This document shows positions 1 through 6,830 of a stretch of DNA of 15,507 nt, piece by piece (position 1 is the stretch's first letter; each line of letters begins with the position of its first letter). The stretch covers positions 1 to 15,507 of the forward strand of contig VBLS01000181.1 in the NCBI GenBank assembly GCA_005878635.1. The letters run 5' to 3'. The translations under genes and the position numbers were made by a program. The notes under the pieces were generated by a model that was not told the DNA's origin, searched no databases, and saw only the letters and a program-made list of their open reading frames with translations. The stretch comes from Methanobacteriota archaeon (GTDB lineage Archaea; Thermoplasmatota; Thermoplasmata; RBG-16-68-12).

Positions 1-357
1 ACCGGTAATACGATCGCCTCCGACTCCACGGTGAAGCTCGTGTTCACCGTCCGCCTCTACGGTCAAGGAAACAAGACCCTGCAGGTTTATGTCTTCGACA
101 AGTCGGAGCCGTACACGTGGATCACCCCGGAGAACAAGGTCTCCACGCCAATCAACGTGCGCCAGCCGTGGTGGCAGCCCTATGCGATCGCGGGGGCGGT
201 CATCGGCGTGATCGTCCTGTTCGTCTTCGCGATGTACTTCCGCCGGAAAGTCAAGGCCGGTGAATGGCGTCCGCTTCGGGGCCGCCGCGGGGAGAAGGGC
301 GGCGAAGAGGAGAGGAAGCCGAGGCGGGAAGTCAAGGAAGAGAAGAAGCGCCTCTAG
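1..357 (+). CDS. C-terminal end of a membrane-anchored surface protein (5' end outside window)
   Basis: The reading frame is open from base 1 to a TAG at 355-357, so only the last 118 residues are seen. They form a short beta-rich, polar segment resembling the end of a CARDB/COG1361-type extracellular domain, then one membrane helix at about residues 59-78 (AIAGAVIGVIVLFVFAMYF), then a highly charged Lys/Arg/Glu tail of about 40 residues. This arrangement predicts an outside domain, a single C-terminal anchor and a basic cytoplasmic tail. The GTG at base 31 is unlikely to be the real start, because the frame is already open upstream and the visible part begins mid-domain. The gene converges on argS, with 19 bases between stops. 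The substrate or partner cannot be told from this fragment. Confidence 0.7.
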   Translation, partial: TGNTIASDSTVKLVFTVRLYGQGNKTLQVYVFDKSEPYTWITPENKVSTPINVRQPWWQPYAIAGAVIGVIVLFVFAMYFRRKVKAGEWRPLRGRRGEKGGEEERKPRREVKEEKKRL

Positions 358-376
358 CATCCCCAGGGGTTTCGGC

Positions 377-2089
377 CTACATCTCCCTCGGAGCCGTGAC
401 CCCGAGGCAGTCTAGCCCGTTGTGCAACACGATGCGGGCCGCGTCGACGAGCGAGGCCCGGGCGTCTCGGAGGGCCGGAGGCTCGGCCGTGAGCACCGGG
501 CAATCCCGGTAGAACTGGTTGAACTGGGATGCGAAATCGGAGGCGAACGATGCGACCACGTGCACGCGTCGGCTGTCCGCCGCGTCGCGCACGGTGGATG
601 GGAACTTGGCGATCCAACGGAGGAGTCGTTGCTCTTGCGGATGCAGGAGCAACCGCGGCTCTCCGGGGCTCAGGTCGCCCGCCTTCGCGAGGATGCTACA
701 GGCCCGGGCGTGGGCATACTGCAGGAACGGGGCGGAGTTCCCTTCGAAATTCAGGGCGTCCTCCCACCGGAACGTGATCGCTTTCTCCGCCTGAACGCGG
801 ACGATGTTGTAGCGGAGGGCGCCCAGGCCGATTGTCTCGGCGATCGCCCGCCGTCGTGGCTCGGAGAGGTCTGCCCGGCGTCGCGAGACCTCCGCGAAGG
901 CGCGCTCGATCGCTTCGTCGATGAGGTCATCGACGTAGACGACGATTCCCTTGCGCGTCGACATGCGGCCCTCGGGGAGGCTGACGAACGCGTAGTAGAT
1001 CGTCTCCGGGGCCCAGTCGATGCCCATGAGCTGGAAGGTCGCCTTCAGTCGCTGGAAGCTCAGCTTTTGATCTTCCCCGAGGACGTTGATCGCGCGGTCG
1101 CACCGTTCCATCTTGCGCAGATGGTAGGCGAGGTCCCTCGTCGTGTAGAGCGAGGTCCCGCGGCGTGTCACGAAGAAGTACTTCGCGGCGTCGCCCTCGA
1201 GACCGAAGCCGCTGAGGTCGAGATAATGGGCGCCGTCCTCTTCTTTGCTCAAGGGGAGGAGCCGCTCGATGACCCGGTGGACGCTGCCGTCCAAGATCAG
1301 ATCGCTCTCCCAGAAAAACGAGTCGAACGTGATACCGAGCCGCGTCAGGACCGCGACGATGCGATGGAGGACGCCGTCCCCGACCGCGCGGATCGCCCGG
1401 GTGAGCTGCCCATCGCCGCCCTCGAAGCGATCGATCAGGGACTCGATCTCCTTCCCGAGGGCGGGATCCTTCTCGAGGAGCGCATTCGCCCGCTGATACA
1501 GTCGGACATATCGCCGTTCGACGCGCTCCTCCGCCTCATCCTCGGGGGTCGGCTTGAGGTTCGTGACGGCCCAATACAGCAGGACCATCTGCTTGCCGAT
1601 GTCGTTCACGTAGTACTCCCGTTGCACCGGGTGTCCCGCGTAGCGGAGGAGGCGACCCAGGGAGTCTCCGAGGAGCGGGTTGCGGGCGCGCCCGACATGG
1701 AGTGGCCCGGTCGGATTCACGCTCGTATGTTCCAGGAGGACCCGCTCGGTCCTCGCCGGCGAGGTCCCGTACCGATCGCCCATTAAGCGAACCGAGGCCA
1801 GGACGAGCTCGGAAAAGGAGGCCGGGTTGACCTGGAAGTTGATGTAGGGGCCTTCCGCCCGCAGAGGTTCGAACGGCGGCGCTGGGCGCACCCGAGCCGC
1901 GCGCGAGGCGATGTCTCCCGGGGATGCTTTGAGGGCCTTGGCCCAGGGATGGGTCGCGAGGGCAAAGAGGCCCCGGCCTTCTGGGGCCTCTTCGAGGGTC
2001 CCCGGCGTCGTGACGTGCAACGCGGTCTCAATGGACCGTCGGACCCCTTCCGCCACGTCTCGGAGCTCGGACCACGGGTCGTGGCCCAT
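377..2089 (-). CDS. argS: Arginyl-tRNA synthetase
   Basis: Class I aminoacyl-tRNA synthetase that charges tRNA-Arg with arginine in the cytosol; 570 residues, normal for archaeal ArgRS. The N-terminal Add-1-like domain ends near residue 88 (GPYINFQVN). The HIGH-type signature is HVGRARN at 131-137, inside NPTGPLHVGRARNP. The KMSKS equivalent is MSTRKG at 376-381. The C-terminal DALR anticodon-binding domain starts near 455 (FLQYAHARACSIL). Arg in place of the second His of HIGH is, from memory, common in archaeal ArgRS, so I do not read it as a defect. The frame is open 81 codons further upstream, but that stretch is antisense-like low-complexity Arg/Gly sequence overlapping prf1. The ATG at 2089 overlaps the prf1 stop by one base (TGATG), which points to translational coupling and fixes the start. 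Confidence 0.97.
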   Translation of the reverse strand: MGHDPWSELRDVAEGVRRSIETALHVTTPGTLEEAPEGRGLFALATHPWAKALKASPGDIASRAARVRPAPPFEPLRAEGPYINFQVNPASFSELVLASVRLMGDRYGTSPARTERVLLEHTSVNPTGPLHVGRARNPLLGDSLGRLLRYAGHPVQREYYVNDIGKQMVLLYWAVTNLKPTPEDEAEERVERRYVRLYQRANALLEKDPALGKEIESLIDRFEGGDGQLTRAIRAVGDGVLHRIVAVLTRLGITFDSFFWESDLILDGSVHRVIERLLPLSKEEDGAHYLDLSGFGLEGDAAKYFFVTRRGTSLYTTRDLAYHLRKMERCDRAINVLGEDQKLSFQRLKATFQLMGIDWAPETIYYAFVSLPEGRMSTRKGIVVYVDDLIDEAIERAFAEVSRRRADLSEPRRRAIAETIGLGALRYNIVRVQAEKAITFRWEDALNFEGNSAPFLQYAHARACSILAKAGDLSPGEPRLLLHPQEQRLLRWIAKFPSTVRDAADSRRVHVVASFASDFASQFNQFYRDCPVLTAEPPALRDARASLVDAARIVLHNGLDCLGVTAPREM

Positions 2090-3318
2090 CACGTCACCCG
2101 GAACCGCAAGATGGCGGCGATTCCCCCGAACGCGCGGAGGAGGAGCTGTCCCTCTTCCGAGTCCTTCGAGATGAGTTCCACGTTCGTCCCCGTCTGCCCC
2201 GCCATCATCGTCAGGTCGTCGATGAGCTCGCGGCTCTCGGCGACGGTCAGCGGTCCTCCGTCCTTCGGGCACGTCGGCAGTTCGCCCGCGTCGTCGATGG
2301 TCTTCTCCCCCTCCCAGTCGCCGTTCGCGCACCGCAACTTGGCGCGGGCTTTTCGGAGCCCCTCAGAGACCAAGAGGGTGTCGACCGCGCCGAGCCGGAG
2401 GGCATTCCGGACCTGTTCCTCGCCGTAGGCCGCCAGGCCACCGTCCGCCTTCCGGATCTCCTCCATCAGGCGTTGGACGAGCGTCTTCTCCCGCATCAAG
2501 TCGAGGCCGCTGAGGATCTCGCGGGACTTCTCGACCAGCTCGCGCAGGCCGTACTCGTCCGTGTAGCCGACGTCGAGGAAGGTCGGCAGGATCTTCTTCC
2601 TGAGTTCGTGATGGACGAACTCGCCGGTCGCGAACTCCTCCTTCGAATAGCCGGGCCCTCCGATGATGATCCCTTTGATCTCGGGCCGGGTCAGGAACGC
2701 TTCCGTCATCAGCTCGCCGATCTTCTTGTACCACTCGTGGACGGCGATGTCGTGCCCTCGCTCGAACCGCCGGGCGCTCTGTCCGCCCATCCGGTGCTTG
2801 GAAGGCACCTGCGACTGGAGGTTCTTGATCACCTCGATCCTTTTCCCCCGGAGCACGCCGAGCGTGGCCTCGCTCCAGTCGATCACGACGAGGCCGTAGA
2901 CGTCCTTCTCCGCGAGCATCTCGTGCAGCGGCTCGGTGTAAAACTTCGAGTCGCAACGATACCGGAACGAAGCGACCGGCTCCGGCGGCTCGAGGACGTA
3001 GGCGACCATCTTGGTCTGGTCCGCGCCGACGGACACGTGGCCCGTGAAGACGACGAGCCCGGTCGGCGGCGGCATCCGGTAGCCCTTGAGTCGCTGCATC
3101 GCCGACTCGATCGCCTGCATCACGTTCTTGCGGGTGCCCGCGCTCTTGATGTTCGAGGACTGCGAGAGCTCCCCCCGGAGGTAGTTCGTGACGTCGGAGA
3201 TCGGGCGCTCCGGCGGGACGTAGACCGTGACGAGTTCCGTCCCTCGGCCTTGGGCGGCCTCGATCTCTTCGAGGGCCCGACGGAACTTGTACTTCTCCAT
3301 CCCTGTGATCTGCGCCAT
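2089..3318 (-). CDS. prf1: Peptide chain release factor aRF1
   Basis: Archaeal/eukaryotic-type class I release factor that reads all three stop codons and triggers peptide release on the ribosome; 409 residues, the usual length. The N domain carries NIKS at 56-59 and YRCDSKF (the YxCxxxF motif) at 120-126, both for stop-codon reading. The M domain carries GGQ at 178-180 within KHRMGGQSARRFER. The C domain ends in the typical EGQLLLRAFGGIAAILRF stretch. In the C-terminal mini-domain only Cys330 and Cys350 remain of the four zinc cysteines seen in many archaeal homologues. The ATG at 3318 has a weak A/T stretch about 34 bases upstream; Met7 is an alternative start. The stop overlaps the argS start by one base, so the two probably form a translation operon. 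Confidence 0.97.
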   Translation of the reverse strand: MAQITGMEKYKFRRALEEIEAAQGRGTELVTVYVPPERPISDVTNYLRGELSQSSNIKSAGTRKNVMQAIESAMQRLKGYRMPPPTGLVVFTGHVSVGADQTKMVAYVLEPPEPVASFRYRCDSKFYTEPLHEMLAEKDVYGLVVIDWSEATLGVLRGKRIEVIKNLQSQVPSKHRMGGQSARRFERGHDIAVHEWYKKIGELMTEAFLTRPEIKGIIIGGPGYSKEEFATGEFVHHELRKKILPTFLDVGYTDEYGLRELVEKSREILSGLDLMREKTLVQRLMEEIRKADGGLAAYGEEQVRNALRLGAVDTLLVSEGLRKARAKLRCANGDWEGEKTIDDAGELPTCPKDGGPLTVAESRELIDDLTMMAGQTGTNVELISKDSEEGQLLLRAFGGIAAILRFRVT

Positions 3319-3520
3319 TTTCGCGCCTCTACACAGTTATCTGGTCCTACTTGTATCTGGCGACAAAGCACCCCTGAAGGATCGGAACCCCTGGTCGCCG
3401 ACCAATCGTACCCTGTCTGTCGGGACGGTCATCTCCTTACGCGCATTCAACCCTTACAAGGCAAACGCTACGGCGGGTCGCGCGTGCCGGTCCCGTACGT
3501 CGTTCCCGAGCTTGACCAAG

Positions 3521-3529
3521 TATTCATAT
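3521..3529 (+). promoter_or_regulatory. Putative TATA box for pyrH
   Basis: TATTCATAT is an isolated A/T-rich run in GC-rich DNA. It is centred about 38 bases before the pyrH ATG, consistent with archaeal box A and a short leader. There is no Shine-Dalgarno sequence between it and the start, which fits a near-leaderless transcript. Confidence 0.5.
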
Positions 3530-3562
3530 CGCTCCTTACCTTTGCGTCGAGAACGAGATTTC

Positions 3563-4249
3563 ATGGAGAAAGTCGTCGTCTCCCTCGGCGGTTCCGTCCT
3601 CGTTCCGGGGGACGACGACGCGCGCTACGTGCGCGCGCTCGCGCAATTGTTGCACAGCCTTTCGTCGCGGGTGAAGTTGTTCGTCGTCACGGGCGGCGGC
3701 CGCGTGGCGCGATATTACATCGAGACCGGCCGCTCCGTCGGAATCGGTGAGCGGACCCTCGACGGGTTCGGCATCGCCGTGACGCGCCTGAACGCGCGCC
3801 TCCTGTCGGCGGCCCTCCGCGGGCGGGCCAACCGCGAACCGGCGACGGCCTATGCCGAAGCGGCCCGGCTCGCAAGGCGATATGCGATCGTCGTCATGGG
3901 AGGCACCCGCCCCGGCCACACGACGGATCGGGTTTCCGCGTCCCTCGCCCGATTCGTCCAGGCGAATCGAATCGTCAACGCGACGTCCGTCGATGGCGTG
4001 TACTCGGCCGATCCGAAACGGGATCCAAGCGCGCGACTCCTCCCGCACGTCGGGTTCGACGACCTCGTGCGGCTCTCGGGGAAAGGCCATCGGACCGCGG
4101 GGCCGAGCGTCGTGTTCGACCCGGTCGCCGCGCGCGTGGTCGCGCGAGATCGGATTCCGCTGAGCGTCGTCCACGGTCGCGATCTGCGCGCCCTCCGAGC
4201 GGCGATCCTCGGCGAGTCATTCCACGGGACGCGCGTGACCGACGACTAA
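3563..4249 (+). CDS. pyrH: UMP kinase, archaeal type
   Basis: Amino-acid-kinase fold enzyme that phosphorylates UMP to UDP with ATP in pyrimidine nucleotide synthesis; 228 residues, normal for the archaeal form. Visible motifs are the phosphate-binding loop VVSLGGSVLVPG at 5-16, VTGGGRVARYY at 42-52, MGGTRPGHTTD at 112-122 (the archaeal UMPK nucleotide-site signature), and NATSVDGVYSADPKRDP at 139-155. The frame is open 112 codons upstream, but that part shows no family similarity and runs antisense into prf1. The ATG at 3563 gives the expected MxKVVVSLGGS start and sits behind a TATA-like box. The next gene begins three bases after the stop, so this is the first gene of a three-gene unit. 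Isopentenyl phosphate kinase is the main alternative in this superfamily but fits the PGHTTD motif less well. Confidence 0.93.
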   Translation: MEKVVVSLGGSVLVPGDDDARYVRALAQLLHSLSSRVKLFVVTGGGRVARYYIETGRSVGIGERTLDGFGIAVTRLNARLLSAALRGRANREPATAYAEAARLARRYAIVVMGGTRPGHTTDRVSASLARFVQANRIVNATSVDGVYSADPKRDPSARLLPHVGFDDLVRLSGKGHRTAGPSVVFDPVAARVVARDRIPLSVVHGRDLRALRAAILGESFHGTRVTDD

Positions 4250-4252
4250 GCG

Positions 4253-4660
4253 GTGGGCGACTTGAACCGACGGGTGCTGTATGAGTTGCTCGCCGCGGGA
4301 ACGTTGGGCCTGTCCGGGGTTGGCGTCGTCCTCGCCGTCGCGGGGGCAGCTTTCCAACAGGTCCTCGGGGTCGCGGCGGCCTCGCTCTGCGCGGTCTTAC
4401 TCCTCGTCCCCGGCCTGTTCTTCCTCGCCTTTTCGCGGCGCCTGGCTTCCCGCGATCTCGCCTTGGCCCATGCCGCATCCTTCGCGAAGGGGCGGGATTC
4501 GATCGGCATCCAAGATCTGGCCGACGAGCTCCAAGTGCCTCGCGCGGCCGCGTTGCGCGTCCTGCAGGTCGCCATCCAGGAAGGGTACCTCCGCGGGACG
4601 TTCCGAGGGAGCGACACGTTCGTCGCCGAAAGGGCCACCCAGCGGGAGGAGGATCGATGA
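4253..4660 (+). CDS. Small two-helix membrane protein with winged-helix-like C-terminus
   Basis: 135 residues, not matched to a named family. A short charged N-terminus (GDLNRRVLYE) leads into two hydrophobic helices at about 13-32 and 37-60, then a basic stop-transfer segment (SRRLASRD). A soluble tail at about 78-125 has the helix-turn-helix-wing look of a winged-helix domain (IGIQDLADELQVPRAAALRVLQVAIQEGYLRGTFRG). That pattern is typical of archaeal membrane-tethered wHTH proteins that may sense or regulate something, but whether the tail binds DNA or a protein is unknown. The GTG start at 4253 lies three bases after the pyrH stop. The 3' end overlaps thpR by four bases (ATGA). It is therefore co-transcribed with pyrH and thpR and probably translationally coupled. 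Confidence 0.75.
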   Translation: MGDLNRRVLYELLAAGTLGLSGVGVVLAVAGAAFQQVLGVAAASLCAVLLLVPGLFFLAFSRRLASRDLALAHAASFAKGRDSIGIQDLADELQVPRAAALRVLQVAIQEGYLRGTFRGSDTFVAERATQREEDR

Positions 4661-5214
4661 CGTTCCGAGGGTTCATCGCAGTCGACGTGCCTGAAAGTCC
4701 CGCCCTGGACCAACTCGCGGCGGACCTGCGGAGGGCGAGTCCATCCCTCAGGGTGGTCGACACCGGTCAAGTGCACCTAACGGTCAAGTTCCTGGGCGAG
4801 ACGGAGGAGGGCCTCATCCCCGAAATCGTGACCACCATCCGAGAGGCGACCGCCGGCGTGCCCCCATTCGAGATCCGGGTCCGCGGGACCGGCGCGTTCC
4901 CGAGCCTGGGCCGGATGAACGTCATCTGGGTCGGGGTCGAGGGTGCCGAACCGATCGCCAAGATCGCCGACTCCTTGGAGGCCGCTCTGGAGGCCCTCGG
5001 CTTTCCGAGAGAAGGCCGTCCGTGGAAGGCGCACGTCACGCTGGCCCGCGCGAAGGGCCGGAGCGATCTCGACCGCGTCCGGAGGATCCTCGAATCCCAC
5101 GCCAGCGACCTGTTCGGGACGCACACGGCCGACGCGGTCCACCTCAAGAGGAGCGTCCTGACCCCACAAGGGGCGCGGTATTCGGTCGTGGAAACCGTCC
5201 GATTGGGATCGTGA
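4657..5214 (+). CDS. thpR: RNA 2',3'-cyclic phosphodiesterase (LigT/2H family)
   Basis: 2H phosphoesterase that opens 2',3'-cyclic phosphate RNA ends; members were first assayed as 2'-5' RNA ligases acting on tRNA halves. It has 185 residues, the usual family size. Both catalytic HxT motifs are present: HLTVKFLG with His40 and Thr42, and HVTLARAK with His126 and Thr128. The N-terminal FRGFIAVDVP and the segment GTGAFPSLGRMNVIWVGVE are also typical. The ATG overlaps the preceding stop by four bases, and a strong GGAGGAGG Shine-Dalgarno sequence lies four bases upstream (4645-4652), so this start is well supported. The gene ends 76 bases from a convergent gene, with a small hairpin in between. 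Confidence 0.95.
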   Translation: MTFRGFIAVDVPESPALDQLAADLRRASPSLRVVDTGQVHLTVKFLGETEEGLIPEIVTTIREATAGVPPFEIRVRGTGAFPSLGRMNVIWVGVEGAEPIAKIADSLEAALEALGFPREGRPWKAHVTLARAKGRSDLDRVRRILESHASDLFGTHTADAVHLKRSVLTPQGARYSVVETVRLGS

Positions 5215-5237
5215 AGGTCGAGCTCGGACCCGTTCCA

Positions 5238-5255
5238 TACCTCTACTTAGAGGTA
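5238..5255. terminator. Hairpin between convergent genes, possible 3' end element
   Basis: TACCTCT (5238-5244) and AGAGGTA (5249-5255) form a perfect 7-bp stem with a 4-base loop. It lies 23 bases after the thpR stop and 35 bases beyond the stop of the convergent gene. It is symmetric and could serve both transcripts. No long T-run follows on either strand, and archaeal termination does not require a hairpin, so the terminator role is only a suggestion. Confidence 0.35.
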
Positions 5256-5290
5256 CGAACCGCCTCGCTCGGGCCTGAATCGGTGACCGC

Positions 5291-5671
5291 TCACTCTTTC
5301 TTGTCAGCGAGGAGCTTCAGCTGGTCCCATTCGATCGTGTGCTTCAGTCGATACTTCTGGAGGACCCGACTCAGGGCCTCCGTCACGCGCGCGACTTCCA
5401 GGGCCTTCCCTCGACCGTAAACGTAAAACTCGACCTCATTCGAGATCGGGAAGATCATTCGCATGACGCCTTCGCGGTTGTACCCCTCGGGCTTCCGATT
5501 GCTCCGGAGGTCGCGGAGGTTTTCTTCGACCAGGACGTCGACGCTCTCCATGTCCTCTGGCAGCTGCTGCGTCTCCTCCAGGAATTTCAAGAAGAGCGGG
5601 CGGAACGCGGAGACGAGGTTCTTCCATCGGACCTTCTTGTCGAACTTGATGTGGCCGCTCCGCGCCCGCAC
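5291..5671 (-). CDS. Uncharacterised small soluble protein
   Basis: 126 residues if translation starts at the GTG at 5671. I do not recognise the family. The sequence is charged and soluble, with no membrane segment or signal peptide. It looks alpha/beta with a helical C-terminus (ARVTEALSRVLQKYRLKHTIEWDQLKLL) preceded by a beta-like FPISNEVEFYVYGRG. The frame is open to an ATG at 5899, but the extra 76 residues overlap the start of thiD and read like antisense sequence. The GTG sits 26 bases from the centre of an A/T box, exactly where a leaderless start would fall, and the similarity-like regular sequence begins just after it (GHIKFDKKVRWKNL). The gene is divergent from thiD and shares its box. 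The start is less certain than the gene. Confidence 0.7.
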   Translation of the reverse strand: MRARSGHIKFDKKVRWKNLVSAFRPLFLKFLEETQQLPEDMESVDVLVEENLRDLRSNRKPEGYNREGVMRMIFPISNEVEFYVYGRGKALEVARVTEALSRVLQKYRLKHTIEWDQLKLLADKKE

Positions 5672-5692
5672 CTCCGTTCCGATGAGGCGAGC

Positions 5693-5700
5693 GCTATTTA
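5693..5700. promoter_or_regulatory. Shared divergent TATA box (thiD and the 5671 gene)
   Basis: CTATTTAA on the plus strand is TTAAATAG on the minus strand. It is the only A/T-rich octamer in the 57-base gap between the two divergent starts. Its centre is about 32 bases from the thiD ATG and 26 bases from the minus-strand GTG, so one box could place initiation near both start codons. Confidence 0.5.
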
Positions 5701-5728
5701 ACGGTGTTCCGCTCACGACGGACACGAC

Positions 5729-6553
5729 ATGACGCGCGTCAGACTTAAACGCCGCGTCCTGCTTTCCGCGCAAGTGCGCACCGCCCTGACGATCGCAGGC
5801 AGCGACTCCGGGGGCGGCGCGGGAATTCAGGCGGACCTGAAGTCGTTCGCGTCGATCGGCGTGCACGGGACGAGCGTCATTACTTGCGTGACGGCCCAAA
5901 ACACGCGGGCGGTCGATTCGATCTTCGCGATCCCCACCGCGGAAATTCGGAAACAGCTGCGCGCGGTCTTGGACGACTTCGATGTCCGTGCGGCGAAGAC
6001 CGGGATGCTCTACTCCGCGGGCATCGTCCGGGCCGTCGCGAACGGCCTACGGCGCACCTCGTTCCCCCTCGTCGTCGACCCGGTGATGATCGCGACCGTC
6101 GGCGCGAGGCTCGAGAAGGACGATTTCCAAGCGGCCCTCGTCGACCGCCTCTTCGATCGCGCGGCCCTCGTGACCCCCAACCGCTACGAGGCGGAACGGC
6201 TCTCCGGCCTCCCGATCCGGGACGTCACGTCGATGGAGGCCGCGGCGCGGGCGATCCGCCGCCTTGGGCCCCAGGCCGTGCTGGTCAAGGGAGGCCATCT
6301 CAAGGGCCCCCTCGTCGATGTGCTCTTCGACGGCGTCCGGATGGTCCGCCTCGGAGGCCGACGATACCGAAAGGCGCTCCACGGCGCGGGCTGCACGCTC
6401 GCGGCCTCGACCGCGGCGTACCTCGCCCTCGGGCACCCGCTCCTCGAGTCCGTTCGGCGGGCCCGCCGGAAAGTCGCCGCGGGGTTCCGGGCCTCGTACC
6501 GGGCGGGTCACGGTGTCGAGATTATCAATTCCCAAATCACCGGGGGTCGATAG
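5729..6553 (+). CDS. thiD: Hydroxymethylpyrimidine/phosphomethylpyrimidine kinase
   Basis: Ribokinase-fold enzyme that phosphorylates HMP and then HMP-P to give HMP-PP for thiamine synthesis. It has 274 residues, close to the bacterial stand-alone form. Motifs: TIAGSDSGGGAGIQADLKSF at about 21-40, the conserved VVDPVMIATVGARL, TPNRYEAERLSG, LVKGGHLKG, and the anion-hole/catalytic loop HGAGCTLAAS at 218-227 with Cys222. The usual HGTGC has Ala instead of Thr here. Many archaeal ThiD proteins are fused to a ThiN thiamine-phosphate synthase domain; this one stops without it. The ATG at 5729 gives a 17-residue N-terminal extension; a GTG at 5774 would give a family-like start, but the TATA spacing favours 5729. 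No other thiamine gene is in view. Confidence 0.93.
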   Translation: MTRVRLKRRVLLSAQVRTALTIAGSDSGGGAGIQADLKSFASIGVHGTSVITCVTAQNTRAVDSIFAIPTAEIRKQLRAVLDDFDVRAAKTGMLYSAGIVRAVANGLRRTSFPLVVDPVMIATVGARLEKDDFQAALVDRLFDRAALVTPNRYEAERLSGLPIRDVTSMEAAARAIRRLGPQAVLVKGGHLKGPLVDVLFDGVRMVRLGGRRYRKALHGAGCTLAASTAAYLALGHPLLESVRRARRKVAAGFRASYRAGHGVEIINSQITGGR

Positions 6554-6830
6554 GAAGGACCTCTCGTTCGTCTGCGACGGTTCCTTCGGCTCAAGCACAT
6601 TATCAAAGCGGAGAGGCTCTCCCCAAAACTTCAAGTAGGCTGACCAAACTCCGCGCGATTGGGTAGTCTGGCTATCCTCACCGCCGCGTCGGGCGGGCGC
6701 CCTCGCGCCACGTCCGGACGGCCGAGGATCGCACGGACCGGATGGATCGCGGAGGCGGGGCCGACGTCGAGTCGAAGGAATGGCGATGCAGACACGAGCC
6801 CCGAGTCCACCGTCCGGGGGCGTTGATGGC
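6554..6830. other. 277-base gap upstream of the glycosyltransferase pair, with leader-like structure
   Basis: No convincing gene is seen here. An A/T stretch at 6598-6606 (ACATTATCA region) is the only box-A candidate, which would give the GT4 gene an unusually long leader of roughly 150-200 bases. Small complementary segments occur: GGAGA/TCTCC at 6610-6622, ATCCTC (6674-6679) with GAGGAT (6724-6729), and TCCG-CGAT (6650-6659) with ATCGCGGA (6746-6753). A D-arm-like stretch at 6661-6677 is not part of a tRNA, because no T-arm follows. Alternative GT4 starts at 6780 and 6786 lie in this gap. Confidence 0.4.

Noticed and set aside
422..1786. 454-codon open frame antisense to argS
   Set aside because: It mirrors the argS coding frame in high-GC DNA, has no recognisable domain, and argS is certain on the other strand.
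2090..2332. 81-residue N-terminal extension of ArgRS
   Set aside because: Arg/Gly-rich sequence from a second frame of prf1; the TGATG overlap and the family start both support 2089.
2473..3750. 425-codon open frame antisense to prf1 and running into pyrH
   Set aside because: Asp/Leu/Val-rich shadow of prf1 codons with no motifs; it also overlaps the pyrH start in another frame.
6650..6753. Possible tRNA with a D-arm-like GGGTAGTCTGGCTATCC and complementary ends
   Set aside because: No T-arm (TTCRANNC) before the 3' strand, the anticodon stem does not close on a 7-base loop, and the acceptor has a terminal mismatch.
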